Below, piece after piece: positions 21,332 through 30,220 of a DNA stretch of 36,406 nt. Position 1 is the first letter of the stretch. The number at the start of each line of letters is the position of its first letter. Below the pieces are notes generated by a model, which saw only the letters and a list, made by a program, of their open reading frames with translations, did not search any database and had not been told where the DNA came from. The translations under genes and the position numbers were made by a program. The DNA is from Magnetococcales bacterium (lineage in GTDB: Bacteria > Pseudomonadota > Magnetococcia > Magnetococcales > JADFYX01), in the NCBI GenBank assembly GCA_015232365.1, contig JADFZU010000029.1, forward strand, positions 1 through 36,406, in the 5' to 3' direction.

Positions 21332-22444
21332 CTATAGTACCCGGCGAGGATAGGAGCCAAGGAGTTTGACCGTCACACCTGGTATTGCCGACAACTCTTC
21401 TAGTGCTGCAGAGGCGTTGGCATCTTCTTGGTGGCCTTCAAAGTCGATAAAAAACAGATAGTCCCAAGCTTTCTTACGGGATGGGCGGGACTCAATACGG
21501 GTCAGGTTGATATTGTGAGAGGAGAAAATACCCAAAACCCGGTGCAGAAAACCCGGCTCGTCACGAAATGAGAACATAATGCTGGTCATATCCTGACCGG
21601 AACGAGATGGAGTGTGATGACCGATCACCAAAAAGCGGTTCTCATTATCGGCCCTATCTTCAATATGCTCTGCTAAAATATTCAGACCAAACTCGTCAGC
21701 AGCATAAATTCCGGCAATCGCTGCCGCTTTACGCTCTTTTTTGGCCAGTTTTGCTGCCTGGGCAGTGGATCTGACCTCTTCAACCCGAACTCCTGGAAGA
21801 TACCTCGCCAACCAGGTACGACACTGACTAACCGCCAGATGGTGGCTATAAACCACGTCAACTTTCTTCAAGTCGACCTCGCCACTGAGGAGAACATGGA
21901 CAATGGGCAGGTAGACCTCGCCACAGATGAGAAGAGATGAGTCTACCAACCTATCCAGGGTGTGGTTGACAATACCCTCTATGGAGTTCTCTACCGGAGC
22001 CACACCAAAATCTGCCCGTTTAATCTCCACCTCATGGAACACTTCATTGATGGTTCTAACCGGAAACATCTTGAATGAGGAGCCAAACTGCTTGAGGGCC
22101 GCTTGATGGGTAAAAGTGGCTTTTGGCCCCAAATAGGCAACTGTCAGCTCTTTCTCCAAGTTTAGTGAAGCGGAGATAATCTCCCGGTAGATACGATGCA
22201 GGGCTATTATCGGCAGTGATCCATTGTGTCTTGCCTCCAAACGGCGATGGATACGTGCCTCCCGCTCAGGGCGGTAAAACGCCACATCTGAACCGCTTTT
22301 ACCTTTTAATTCACCAACCTTCAAGACCCAACCAGCCCGCTCCATAAGAAGATCGTGGATGGTATCATCAATTCGGTCGATGGCTTTGCGGCAATCGTCT
22401 AAGGTGTCTGCTGTTGCAGGCGGCTCTGAGTTCGAGCTGGCCAT
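21332..22444 (-). CDS. pheA: Chorismate mutase / prephenate dehydratase (P-protein)
   Basis: PheA converts chorismate through prephenate to phenylpyruvate. An AroQ-type chorismate mutase domain occupies about 10-95 (IDRIDDTIHDLLMERAG, FYRPEREARIHRRL). Prephenate dehydratase follows at about 103-275 (AYLGPKATFTHQAAL, FGVAPVENSIEGIV), and an ACT domain with the ESRP motif ends the protein (LTRIESRPSRKKAWDYLFF). The catalytic TRF motif of the dehydratase reads NRF here (N269). It heads the pheA-tyrA-aroA-cmk-rpsA run and has a good promoter-like sequence 41-70 bp upstream. Confidence 0.95.
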   Translation of the reverse strand: MASSNSEPPATADTLDDCRKAIDRIDDTIHDLLMERAGWVLKVGELKGKSGSDVAFYRPEREARIHRRLEARHNGSLPIIALHRIYREIISASLNLEKELTVAYLGPKATFTHQAALKQFGSSFKMFPVRTINEVFHEVEIKRADFGVAPVENSIEGIVNHTLDRLVDSSLLICGEVYLPIVHVLLSGEVDLKKVDVVYSHHLAVSQCRTWLARYLPGVRVEEVRSTAQAAKLAKKERKAAAIAGIYAADEFGLNILAEHIEDRADNENRFLVIGHHTPSRSGQDMTSIMFSFRDEPGFLHRVLGIFSSHNINLTRIESRPSRKKAWDYLFFIDFEGHQEDANASAALEELSAIPGVTVKLLGSYPRRVL

Positions 22445-22484
22445 GTGTTATTCCAAAAATTAATAGTTGAGTTAAGAAAAAAAT

Positions 22485-22514
22485 ATTATAAATACCAATT
22501 GATTATAATAACAA
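22485..22514 (-). promoter_or_regulatory. Sigma-70-like promoter for the pheA-rpsA run
   Basis: On the minus strand TTGTTA (22509-22514) and TATAAT (22485-22490) are separated by 18 bp, just past the bamD stop. Transcription would start about 35 nt upstream of the pheA ATG. Confidence 0.6.
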
Positions 22515-22518
22515 TTTT

Positions 22519-23385
22519 TTAAAAAGGTCTCATACCCGGTTTCAGGCCTTTCATAAACCGTTCAATAAAGTCACCCTCTTCAACAGGTTTTCGCAGTTTT
22601 GAGAGTGCCCAGGAGGTTATGTCGGAACGTCCTTCAATCAGATCGAGAGCCATCTGGTAGAATTGATCGTCAGGAAAGTTGTGCCCCAGGACCACAGCAT
22701 AGTTTTTTGCCTCCTCCTTCAAACCCAGGTTGTGGGCAGCCAGGACCATACTGAATAGAGCCTCTTGAAAGTAGGTAGTATTTTTATATTCCGGGTTTTT
22801 TACCACCTCATCAAAACGGTTGAGGGCAGCTATATATTCACTACGGTCTAGATAATAACGGGCAACAACCATCTCCTGTTCCGCCAGACGGTCCAGACAG
22901 AGCACCAACATCTGTTTGGCCTGCCAGGCGTAGTCGCTTTTGGGAAAACGTGATACCAACTCCCTGAATGCTGACTGGGCCTTACGGGCCTGATTTTGAT
23001 CCAGGTTGGCATTTGATATCTGCCGGTAGTGGGAGAGTCCGCGCATATAAAAAGCATAAGCTACATCTTTATGCCGGGGGTGGAGACGAATAAACCGCTC
23101 ACTGGCACTTACGGTATCGTCATACTCTTCAAGCTTGAAATTGGTATAGATCAGGTTGATCTGGGCTGGAGTAGCCCAGTCGGAAAATGGATGTTTCCTG
23201 TCAACAGCCTCAAACTTGGTTTTACCAAGGAGGTAATCATTATCCTCTACTGCTGCAACGCCCTGAGTATACAGCTCCTCTGCGGTCCCTTCCTCTACCG
23301 GCTCATCTTCATCAAAAAAAGAGAACATGGAGCAACCGCCCAACAGAAAGGCAATAAGAACAAAGGAGAGAAGCCGCAAGTGCAT
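22519..23385 (-). CDS. bamD: Outer membrane assembly lipoprotein BamD
   Basis: BamD is the essential TPR lipoprotein of the BAM complex, which inserts beta-barrel proteins in the outer membrane. The 288 residues begin with a lipoprotein signal and lipobox LLGGC (acylated Cys18). An acidic linker follows, then about five TPR-like helical pairs (LYTQGVAAVEDNDYLLGKTKFEAV, FIRLHPRHKDVAYAFYMRGL). The position after the Cys is Ser, which does not signal inner-membrane retention. It is transcribed alone, leftward, ahead of pheA. Confidence 0.94.
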   Translation of the reverse strand: MHLRLLSFVLIAFLLGGCSMFSFFDEDEPVEEGTAEELYTQGVAAVEDNDYLLGKTKFEAVDRKHPFSDWATPAQINLIYTNFKLEEYDDTVSASERFIRLHPRHKDVAYAFYMRGLSHYRQISNANLDQNQARKAQSAFRELVSRFPKSDYAWQAKQMLVLCLDRLAEQEMVVARYYLDRSEYIAALNRFDEVVKNPEYKNTTYFQEALFSMVLAAHNLGLKEEAKNYAVVLGHNFPDDQFYQMALDLIEGRSDITSWALSKLRKPVEEGDFIERFMKGLKPGMRPF

Positions 23386-23598
23386 TTTAGATTTATCCTA
23401 TCAATAACTGAGTTATCCAGAATATTTTATGAATCATGGATATTATCGCTTAAAGATCTGGTTTACAAAGGATTTTTTCCTGAACATGCCGAAACTATCA
23501 AGACGGGCAACCAAGAAAAACTCATTCGTGCAGTAAATATTAAGCGATAATGTTCTGTATCCATTAAATATTCGGGTTACCAACCCTGTCTATCTAAT
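23386..23598. other. Gap between bamD and hpnE with widely spaced inverted repeat
   Basis: A perfect 12-bp inverted repeat, ATTATCGCTTAA (23442-23453) and its complement (23540-23551), flanks 86 bp. The enclosed plus strand is open and ends at the TAA 23548-23550, reading KDLVYKGFFPEHAETIKTG and then NQEKLIRAVNIKR. It has no clear start or ribosome-binding site and no recognised relative. It could be a gene remnant or chance. Confidence 0.35.
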
Positions 23599-24969
23599 TT
23601 ACCCATCAACGCCGAAAAATGCGAGGATCTTTCGAGCAGCCCGCTCTCCACTCACTGTCGCCCCCTCCAAAGTGGCAGGTAGATCTGTTGCCGTCCAATC
23701 CCCAGCAACAGCCATATTTTGCCATGGTGTTGCCGCCTTTGGACGCAGTGATGAAGATTGAGGCCATGGGGAGAAAGTGGCTCGCCGCTCTTTGATTACC
23801 CTGGCTGCAACCAGCCGTGACTGGGGTAGTTGCGGCTGTAAAGAGGCTATATCTTCAGCCACAGCAGCCACCAGCCGCTCCCTGCTCCACTGAACTTCCC
23901 GGTAGGCTCCGCTCATAACCCCACTCAATCTGGCCCCACTTGCTGCAGGAGCAAACCCCTCTCTGGTATTTTTGCTTATGCTGCGGTCAAACAGCCACTG
24001 GCTGGTTGCAAACGGCAAGCCCACCAGAGGGGCCGGAAGTTGGGCCGGGGAGTTATAAAGCATATGAACCGAAACAATAGGGGCTGACGACAACCTTGAG
24101 AAACCAGCCGACTCTGCCCAGCGGGGTATCAGAGCAGCAAGGGAGGTGTAGGGCAGAGCAGAAATCACCCCTGGGGGCTTGGTAAATCTCCACATCCCGG
24201 TGGAGACTCCAACCACCTCTTTTGCTGTCAGAGCGATCTTTTTTACCCTCTGTCCAGTTAAAACCAACCCTCCATTTTTTTCAATAAAAGCTCTGGCAGG
24301 CTCGCCGATCAGCTTGGTAAGAGGGGCTTGGGGCAGCAGGGGTTTGGCAGCAGATCTATCACGGAAAAATGCCTGTCTGAGCACCTCGGCAAATAGGGCG
24401 GCATTGGCTGAACCGGCAGGCTCGTTAAGTGCTGCCAGGCAGAGTGGAGACCACAACTGCTGAAAAATCTGACCGCCCTGACCGTGAGCGTGGAGCCACT
24501 GAGTAACAGTTCTGTTTTCAAGAGCTGCCCGGCTGACCAGAAAAGCTGTTCCCAACCCCAAGGCAGCAAGCTTATCTTTAATTGAGAGAGGAGAGAAGCC
24601 CAACACTCCAGCCAATAGATGCAGTGGAGCCGGCCAATCCGGGCAGTTCAACTTATGCCACCCCCCCTCCCGGCTCCAAAACTGGTAGTTTACCCTACCC
24701 CCTTCCAGAAGCAGGTCACGGCTTCCCAACTGCTTTAACAGTTTTAATGTTGAATGATAGGCTCCAATCAGCAGGTGGGGACCATTATCCAAAACCTCCC
24801 CAAAAACAGGATCATAAAACGACCTTGCCCGCCCCCCAGGTTTTTTTGCCGCCTCAAGAACCAGAGGTCGCAAACCTGCTTGAACCAGAGACACCCCAGC
24901 ACTCAAACCAGCCAACCCGCCACCAAGAATCAAAACATCGTAAGGGGGGCCACTATACTCATCAACCAT
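23599..24969 (-). CDS. hpnE: Hydroxysqualene dehydroxylase
   Basis: HpnE is an FAD-dependent enzyme that makes squalene from hydroxysqualene in the HpnCDE route to hopanoids. The 456 residues carry the dinucleotide-binding start DVLILGGGLAGLSAGVSL (11-28), then GGRARSF, DNGPHLLIGAYHSTLKLL, and the C-terminal FAD motif VAGDWTATDLPATLEGATVSG. It resembles carotenoid desaturases, but DNGPHLLIGAY and the length fit HpnE. HpnC and HpnD are not in the window. It is divergent from an RND exporter, 56 bp away. Confidence 0.88.
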   Translation of the reverse strand: MVDEYSGPPYDVLILGGGLAGLSAGVSLVQAGLRPLVLEAAKKPGGRARSFYDPVFGEVLDNGPHLLIGAYHSTLKLLKQLGSRDLLLEGGRVNYQFWSREGGWHKLNCPDWPAPLHLLAGVLGFSPLSIKDKLAALGLGTAFLVSRAALENRTVTQWLHAHGQGGQIFQQLWSPLCLAALNEPAGSANAALFAEVLRQAFFRDRSAAKPLLPQAPLTKLIGEPARAFIEKNGGLVLTGQRVKKIALTAKEVVGVSTGMWRFTKPPGVISALPYTSLAALIPRWAESAGFSRLSSAPIVSVHMLYNSPAQLPAPLVGLPFATSQWLFDRSISKNTREGFAPAASGARLSGVMSGAYREVQWSRERLVAAVAEDIASLQPQLPQSRLVAARVIKERRATFSPWPQSSSLRPKAATPWQNMAVAGDWTATDLPATLEGATVSGERAARKILAFFGVDG

Positions 24970-24985
24970 GCTGTCGTACCATTAA

Positions 24986-25014
24986 TTGAATCTCACTCTT
25001 TTCTCAGTTATGAT
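24986..25014 (+). promoter_or_regulatory. Sigma-70-like promoter for the RND exporter gene
   Basis: TTGAAT (24986-24991) and TATGAT (25009-25014) have the ideal 17-bp spacing. The expected start point is only about 5 nt before the ATG at 25026, implying a nearly leaderless mRNA. No good ribosome-binding site is present, which is consistent. Confidence 0.5.
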
Positions 25015-25025
25015 TTGAAGCCACA

Positions 25026-27767
25026 ATGGAAGCCATAATAAAAATACTCCTGATCGGAACCAAGCACCGCCTGATCTCCCTGCTGGTACTAACCGCTATC
25101 TCGGTATGTTCTGCTTATGGTATCAACTATATCCGCATTGAAACCGGGCTTGCCAGCCTTGCCAGTGACAACTCGCCAGACCGCCCTCTCTATGATGAGG
25201 TTGTAAAAGTTTTTGGTGCCGACAGTAAAATTATCATCTATGTCCGGGATACCGATCTATGGCAGCCAGAAAAGCTGGCCCAGCTTACCGATATACATCA
25301 AAATCTGGAAAGGCTCTCATTTGTAACCAAGGTTGAGAGCATTATAAACGCCCAATCTATCCGTTTCACAACCGGAGCCATAGTCTCCGGCCCCTTGCTC
25401 CCCGACAAGACGAAAGATCCATTCAAAATCAGTGCAGCCAGGGTAAACGCCCTGCACAACCCCCTTTTATCAGGACAGATTATCTCTGATGACGGGTTGG
25501 CGGTTGCTATTATCATTAGCTATGCCGAGCAGAGCTGGAACAAAAATTTCGACCGTAACGCCTTTTTAGCCATAGAGGCAATTATTCATAACAAACGCGG
25601 CATGTTCCAAGAAATTTTTCAAGTAGGCTCTCCCCGGCTAAGTGAAGAGCTTAAACAGAATATTAAACATGACCTGCTGCTGTTAGCCCCGGTTAGTGCA
25701 TTGGTTATCGCTGGAACCATTATCTTTTTCATGGGCAGTATCTATGCTGCCATTTTACCGGTTATCACCTCAATAATCAGCCTTTTATGGACTTTTGGCA
25801 TAATGGGCTGGTTCGGTATACCCATTAACGTCCTCACCGCCATGCTCCCCTCTTTGGTGTTGGTTATCGGTGCGACAGAAGATACCCACATGCTCTCATC
25901 CTATCTAGGAGAGATTACCGCCAGTGAGGAGAAAAACCGCCTTAAAGCGGTACGGGGCATGCTAAGGCATATCGGCCTGCCACTACTTTTGACTATTGCT
26001 ACCACTAGCCTGGGGTTTTTTAGTAATATCTTTAGCAGTATAGAGATGATTAGAGATTTTGCCATCTCTGCCACCATCGCAATCATCTTTAACGGTATAG
26101 TCACCCTACTCCTCACCCCGATGATTCTCTCGATAGCCGGACCTACTAAATCCAAGATTATGGGTAAGAGCGGGCAAATTTTAGGGGTATCTGGATCTTT
26201 AGTCAGGCTGTTTAATATAATAATACACCGTCACGGCAACGCAACCCTCATCATCACCATAGGTTTAGTTCTATTTTTTGCCAACCATGCCCGCACCCTG
26301 CATGTTACCAACGACCCACTATCCTACTTCAATTCTGAACAGTCCCTACTTCTGCATACTGAGCGGATACATGAAGATTTTGCCGGGGTTAAAACATTTT
26401 TTATCCACCTGGACTCCCAAAAGGCCAACACCTTTAAAGATCCAAAAAATCTTCTCCGCTTAAAAAAAATTCAGGACTGGCTCAACAATAATGGCCAGGT
26501 TGACTCAACCATCTCCTTAGCAGATACCATCTCTCTGTTGAACCGGGAGTTCAATAAAGGTCAAGTTAGCAAATTCACAGTTCCTGACTCCCAAAACCTG
26601 GTTGAGCAGTATCTACTGTTTCTCCCACGCAAACAGCTTACTGCACTTGTTAACAGCGATTTTTCTGCTGCCAATATTATAGTCAGACACAACATAAACG
26701 ACTCCCACGAATTAAACGGTCTGGTTCGAGAGCTTAAAGAGTCGGCAAAATTGATAGCTGGCGGAGAGATAAAACTCTCAATCCTGGGTCAAAATCTGAT
26801 GATCAATGCGGCAGCGGATAGCTTGATTGAGGCCCAGATCAAATCGTTGGGCCTGCTTTTAGGGGTAATTTTTATCCTGATGTCCCTGCTTTTTACCTCT
26901 ATGAAAGGGGGGCTGGTCTCTCTGGTACCAAACTTAATTCCCATTATCTTGGTCTTTGGTATTATGGGGCTACTGGATCTCTCTATTAATCCTGGCACAG
27001 CCATGGTTGCTGTGATTGCCATTGGCATCGCTGTTGATGATACCATCCACCTCCTCTCACGTTATATGGAGGAGTGCCGCCTGACCTCCAACCGGGATCT
27101 GGCTGTCAGCCGTACCATACATGGTCAGGCTATGCCGGTCATATCCACTAGCATTGCACTGATTTTGGGCTTTTTGGTTCTTAGCTACTCCAACTTTTCA
27201 ATCATCGCCCAGTTTGGTCAACTCTCTGCTGCTACCATCTTTTTTGCTCTCATGGCAGATCTGATCATCACCCCCATAATAATGCGCCGGGTCCGTTTGG
27301 TTGGTATTGCCCAGATCATGGCCTTGAGTGTTCGCCGTGACGTGGTAGAAAAAAGCCCGCTCTTTATGGGGATGTCTCTATTTGAGATTAAAAAGACCAT
27401 CCTCATATCTGAACTAAAAAAGTTTGAACCCGGCGACATACTTATGCGCCAAGGGGTTATAGGAAAAAGTTTGGGCCTGATTCTTGAGGGTTCTGTTGAG
27501 GTTTTGATCAAAAAAGATGGCGTGGAGGAGCTACAGCAGGTGGCAATTCTAACCCCAGGCGAGATTTTCGGTGAGATCGGCTTTATTCGTGCAACTCGCC
27601 GTGTAGCCAATATACGGGCACTGGAGCCGGTGGAAATTTTGGTTTTTGACTTTAAACAGCTCCAACAAGGTATGAAATTTTTTCCCCACATCGCCGCCAA
27701 ACTCAACCTTAATATCAGCCGCATACTAGGCAACCGCTTAGCTGATATTTTGTCAAGACGACAGTAG
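25026..27767 (+). CDS. RND/MMPL-type exporter with C-terminal cNMP-binding domain
   Basis: A 913-residue inner-membrane protein of the RND superfamily (COG1033/MMPL type), with two repeated units. Each has a first helix (LISLLVLTAISVCSAYGI; NATLIITIGLVLFFANH), a periplasmic domain and five more helices. TM4-like segments carry GATEDTHM and GIAVDDTIHLLSRYMEE, the acidic proton-relay pattern. From about 783 a soluble cyclic-nucleotide-binding domain is fused: FEPGDILMRQG, then FGEIGF (848-853) and Arg858/859 in the phosphate-binding cassette. Pairing with hpnE suggests hopanoid or lipid transport like HpnN, but HpnN proteins usually lack this domain. Substrate unknown. Confidence 0.88.
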   Translation: MEAIIKILLIGTKHRLISLLVLTAISVCSAYGINYIRIETGLASLASDNSPDRPLYDEVVKVFGADSKIIIYVRDTDLWQPEKLAQLTDIHQNLERLSFVTKVESIINAQSIRFTTGAIVSGPLLPDKTKDPFKISAARVNALHNPLLSGQIISDDGLAVAIIISYAEQSWNKNFDRNAFLAIEAIIHNKRGMFQEIFQVGSPRLSEELKQNIKHDLLLLAPVSALVIAGTIIFFMGSIYAAILPVITSIISLLWTFGIMGWFGIPINVLTAMLPSLVLVIGATEDTHMLSSYLGEITASEEKNRLKAVRGMLRHIGLPLLLTIATTSLGFFSNIFSSIEMIRDFAISATIAIIFNGIVTLLLTPMILSIAGPTKSKIMGKSGQILGVSGSLVRLFNIIIHRHGNATLIITIGLVLFFANHARTLHVTNDPLSYFNSEQSLLLHTERIHEDFAGVKTFFIHLDSQKANTFKDPKNLLRLKKIQDWLNNNGQVDSTISLADTISLLNREFNKGQVSKFTVPDSQNLVEQYLLFLPRKQLTALVNSDFSAANIIVRHNINDSHELNGLVRELKESAKLIAGGEIKLSILGQNLMINAAADSLIEAQIKSLGLLLGVIFILMSLLFTSMKGGLVSLVPNLIPIILVFGIMGLLDLSINPGTAMVAVIAIGIAVDDTIHLLSRYMEECRLTSNRDLAVSRTIHGQAMPVISTSIALILGFLVLSYSNFSIIAQFGQLSAATIFFALMADLIITPIIMRRVRLVGIAQIMALSVRRDVVEKSPLFMGMSLFEIKKTILISELKKFEPGDILMRQGVIGKSLGLILEGSVEVLIKKDGVEELQQVAILTPGEIFGEIGFIRATRRVANIRALEPVEILVFDFKQLQQGMKFFPHIAAKLNLNISRILGNRLADILSRRQ

Positions 27768-27855
27768 AACAGCAACAACAAACATCCAACAAGTAAATAA
27801 ACCATTAATCTGGAATATCTGTAATTAATCAACTTTTCCGGCTATACTCCAAACT

Positions 27856-27890
27856 CGGATATTCCCTGAAATATCCGCTTTAAATTATTT
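27856..27890 (+). terminator. Hairpin after the RND exporter gene
   Basis: The perfect 8-bp stem CGGATATT / AATATCCG with a 6-nt loop is followed by CTTTAAATTATTT. It lies 88 bp after the exporter stop and 40 bp before the next start. It could terminate upstream transcription. Confidence 0.4.
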
Positions 27891-27918
27891 ATAAATACTA
27901 TTTTGTGGAGGTCTCACA

Positions 27919-30063
27919 GTGGATAGTAACAATAAAACCGGGTTTTTACCTTTAATCTCCAGGCTTCTATTAGTTGGCTTGATTTTCATGGGAGACACGG
28001 CATTCTCAGCCAACCAAACAGTAGCCAACCGGCTGATCAGTGAGACCAGCCCCTACCTTTTGCAACATGCCCACAACCCTGTAGATTGGTATCCCTGGGG
28101 GGAAGAGGCGTTGGCCAAAGCCAAAGCTGAAGATAAACTTATTTTTGTCTCCATTGGTTATGCTGCGTGCCACTGGTGTCAAGTCATGGAGCGGGAGAGC
28201 TTTGAGAGTGAGGCAACGGCTAAAATTTTAAACAGACATTTTATCTCCATCAAGGTAGACCGGGAGGAGAGACCGGATCTGGATAGGCACTTTATGGCTA
28301 TTATAACCGCCATGACCGGATCTGGCGGCTGGCCCATGAACATATTTTTAACCCCCGACCTCCAACCGGTATATGGGGGAACCTACTTCCCTCCAGAACC
28401 CCGTTATGATCGTGCCTCCTTTGATGAAGTGTTGAGTTCACTTCAAGAGCAGTGGAATGACGACAAACAAGAGATGCTGCAGAGCTTGGAGAAACTAAAG
28501 GGGTTCCTGGCAAAAAAGCTTGCTCCACCAAAATTTGGCCCTGCCAGCACAAAAACAGAAGATACCGACCCCAGAGATAGAAGTGTTGAGTTTTGGAGCG
28601 ACCGTTTTGACTGGGTACATGGCGGTATTGGCAATGGGACCAAATTCCCACAGCCTCTGGTACTCTCCCTCTTACTGCGGCAAGCGGCATCTAAAAACAG
28701 TGTTGATATAGCTGAACCGGCTCTTTTAACACTGGATAAAATGGCTGCTGGTGGAATTCGGGATCAACTTGGGGGTAGTTTTCACCGCTACTCTGTCGAC
28801 CGTTATTGGCACGTTCCCCACTTTGAGATAATGCTCTATGACAACGCCCTTCTAGCCAGAACCTACCTGGAGGCATACCGCCTGACCAAAGAGAGCCGCT
28901 ATAAGTTTGTAGTACAGCAGATTATAGACGATATGCTGAAACGTTTTCGGGTCAACAATGGCTGCTTTATCTCATCAATCAATGCCGATAGTGAAGGCCA
29001 TGAGGGAGCATATTACACCTGGAGCGAAGAGGAGGTAGAAAAAATCCTTGGTAGAGAAGCCCCAAATTTTATCTCTGATTTTGTTGATACGATAGAGGGA
29101 ACAGTTGACGAACGTAGCGTTTTAAGGGTGATCTACGACGAGAGAGAGATCGATAAAACTTTCAACAACCACGCCGGAAACTTAACCAAGCTATTGGCAG
29201 CACGGGAGAAGAGAGTCCCTCCAACCAAGGATGATAAAATTCTCACCTCCTGGAACAGCTTGATGGTTAGCTCTCTAGCCAGTGCTGGAGCGGTCCTTCA
29301 AGAACCGCGCTATCTAAAAGCAGCCGAAGAGTGTATGGCTGATCTTTTGGAAAAATCCTTTGTTGATGGCAAACCACGCCATAGCCGACGTGGGGATAAA
29401 GTTGGTGATGTGGTTTTTCTCGATGACTACGCCACTGTGATTCAAGCTCTGATCGACCTCTACGAAGCCAACTTTAATATCTCCTACCTTGGTAAAGCCC
29501 GTAGTTTGGCCGAACAGATGTTGAGCCGCTTTAAGTCCAAACCTGGAGAACCTCTACCACTCACCCCAACAGACCAACCATCAGACCTGCCCGAGCAGAT
29601 AATCCTGGAGGATGGTGTAACCCCTTCAGGAAACTCATCAGCATTAGTGGCTCTGCACCGCTTGGCTCTGTTTAGTTCAGACCGGGTTTTCGAGAAAGAT
29701 GCTAAAGAGCGTCTTGATGCCCTTAGCGGCTATTTGGAAGAGAACCCATATAGCTCCCCAGAGCTTCTCTGGGCCTTTGATTTCCGCCAGGAGCTAGCCA
29801 AAGAGGTGGTGATTGTTGGTCCTCATGGGGATAAAGCCACTAAAGAGTTGTTTGCAACAGTACGGAAAAAGTTTATGCCGGGGGTTATATTGGCTGGTGT
29901 TGATCCTGCCAATCCAGCCTCATCACATAAATGGCCTCTGCTCTCCCGGCAGAGCATTACCGGCAAACCAACTGCTTACGTCTGTAAGGATCTGGTCTGT
30001 AAGCTACCGGTATTTACTCCTGAAGCTTTGGCGAAAATTCTTGGTGAGATGGATAAAAAATGA
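27919..30063 (+). CDS. Exported thioredoxin-domain protein, DUF255/YyaL (SSP411) family
   Basis: A 714-residue member of the YyaL/spermatogenesis-associated protein 20 family, whose biochemical role is unsettled. An N-terminal hydrophobic segment ending [10 protein letters not shown] looks like a signal peptide. A thioredoxin-like DUF255 domain follows: [21 protein letters not shown] at 84-87, [11 protein letters not shown] and [12 protein letters not shown]. The remaining 500 residues are an (alpha/alpha)-barrel resembling N-acylglucosamine epimerases. The start is GTG at 27919, with GGAGG 7 nt upstream. Most described members look cytoplasmic, so export here is notable. It is convergent with ccmGH, whose products also handle periplasmic thiols. 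Confidence 0.9.
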   Translation: MDSNNKTGFLPLISRLLLVGLIFMGDTAFSANQTVANRLISETSPYLLQHAHNPVDWYPWGEEALAKAKAEDKLIFVSIGYAACHWCQVMERESFESEATAKILNRHFISIKVDREERPDLDRHFMAIITAMTGSGGWPMNIFLTPDLQPVYGGTYFPPEPRYDRASFDEVLSSLQEQWNDDKQEMLQSLEKLKGFLAKKLAPPKFGPASTKTEDTDPRDRSVEFWSDRFDWVHGGIGNGTKFPQPLVLSLLLRQAASKNSVDIAEPALLTLDKMAAGGIRDQLGGSFHRYSVDRYWHVPHFEIMLYDNALLARTYLEAYRLTKESRYKFVVQQIIDDMLKRFRVNNGCFISSINADSEGHEGAYYTWSEEEVEKILGREAPNFISDFVDTIEGTVDERSVLRVIYDEREIDKTFNNHAGNLTKLLAAREKRVPPTKDDKILTSWNSLMVSSLASAGAVLQEPRYLKAAEECMADLLEKSFVDGKPRHSRRGDKVGDVVFLDDYATVIQALIDLYEANFNISYLGKARSLAEQMLSRFKSKPGEPLPLTPTDQPSDLPEQIILEDGVTPSGNSSALVALHRLALFSSDRVFEKDAKERLDALSGYLEENPYSSPELLWAFDFRQELAKEVVIVGPHGDKATKELFATVRKKFMPGVILAGVDPANPASSHKWPLLSRQSITGKPTAYVCKDLVCKLPVFTPEALAKILGEMDKK

Positions 30064-30072
30064 GCTTTAAGA

Positions 30073-30207
30073 CCGCTGCCCCAATCCCCGCAGAGAAAGG
30101 TGCACGCAACTTCTCAGCCCCATTCCATGACCTTACTTAAAAAAACTTATATGGGGGTTTGGGGGAGATTATCTCCCCCAATGGGGGTTTGGGGGCAAAG
30201 CCCCCAT
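30073..30207. repeat. Composite intergenic repeat with tandem hairpins
   Basis: The first module (CCGCTGCCCCAA, GCAGAG, CCCATTCCATGA) matches 6836-6885. A/T-rich sequence leads to two tandem second modules: ATGGGGGTTTGGGGGAGATT with its inverted half at 30151-30180, and GGGGGTTTGGGGGCAAAGCCCCCAT at 30182-30206, each a stable hairpin. It fills the gap between the convergent DUF255 and ccmH genes, so it could serve as a bidirectional terminator. Confidence 0.65.
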
Positions 30208-30220
30208 GTCTTTAAAGTCT

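Noticed and set aside
22445..22518. A phenylalanine-type attenuator (leader peptide) before pheA
   Set aside because: The 74-bp gap shows a promoter but no Phe-rich leader frame and no terminator hairpin with T run.
30064..30220. A possible ccmI after ccmH
   Set aside because: Only the composite palindromic repeat is present between ccmH and the convergent DUF255 gene; no TPR frame exists.
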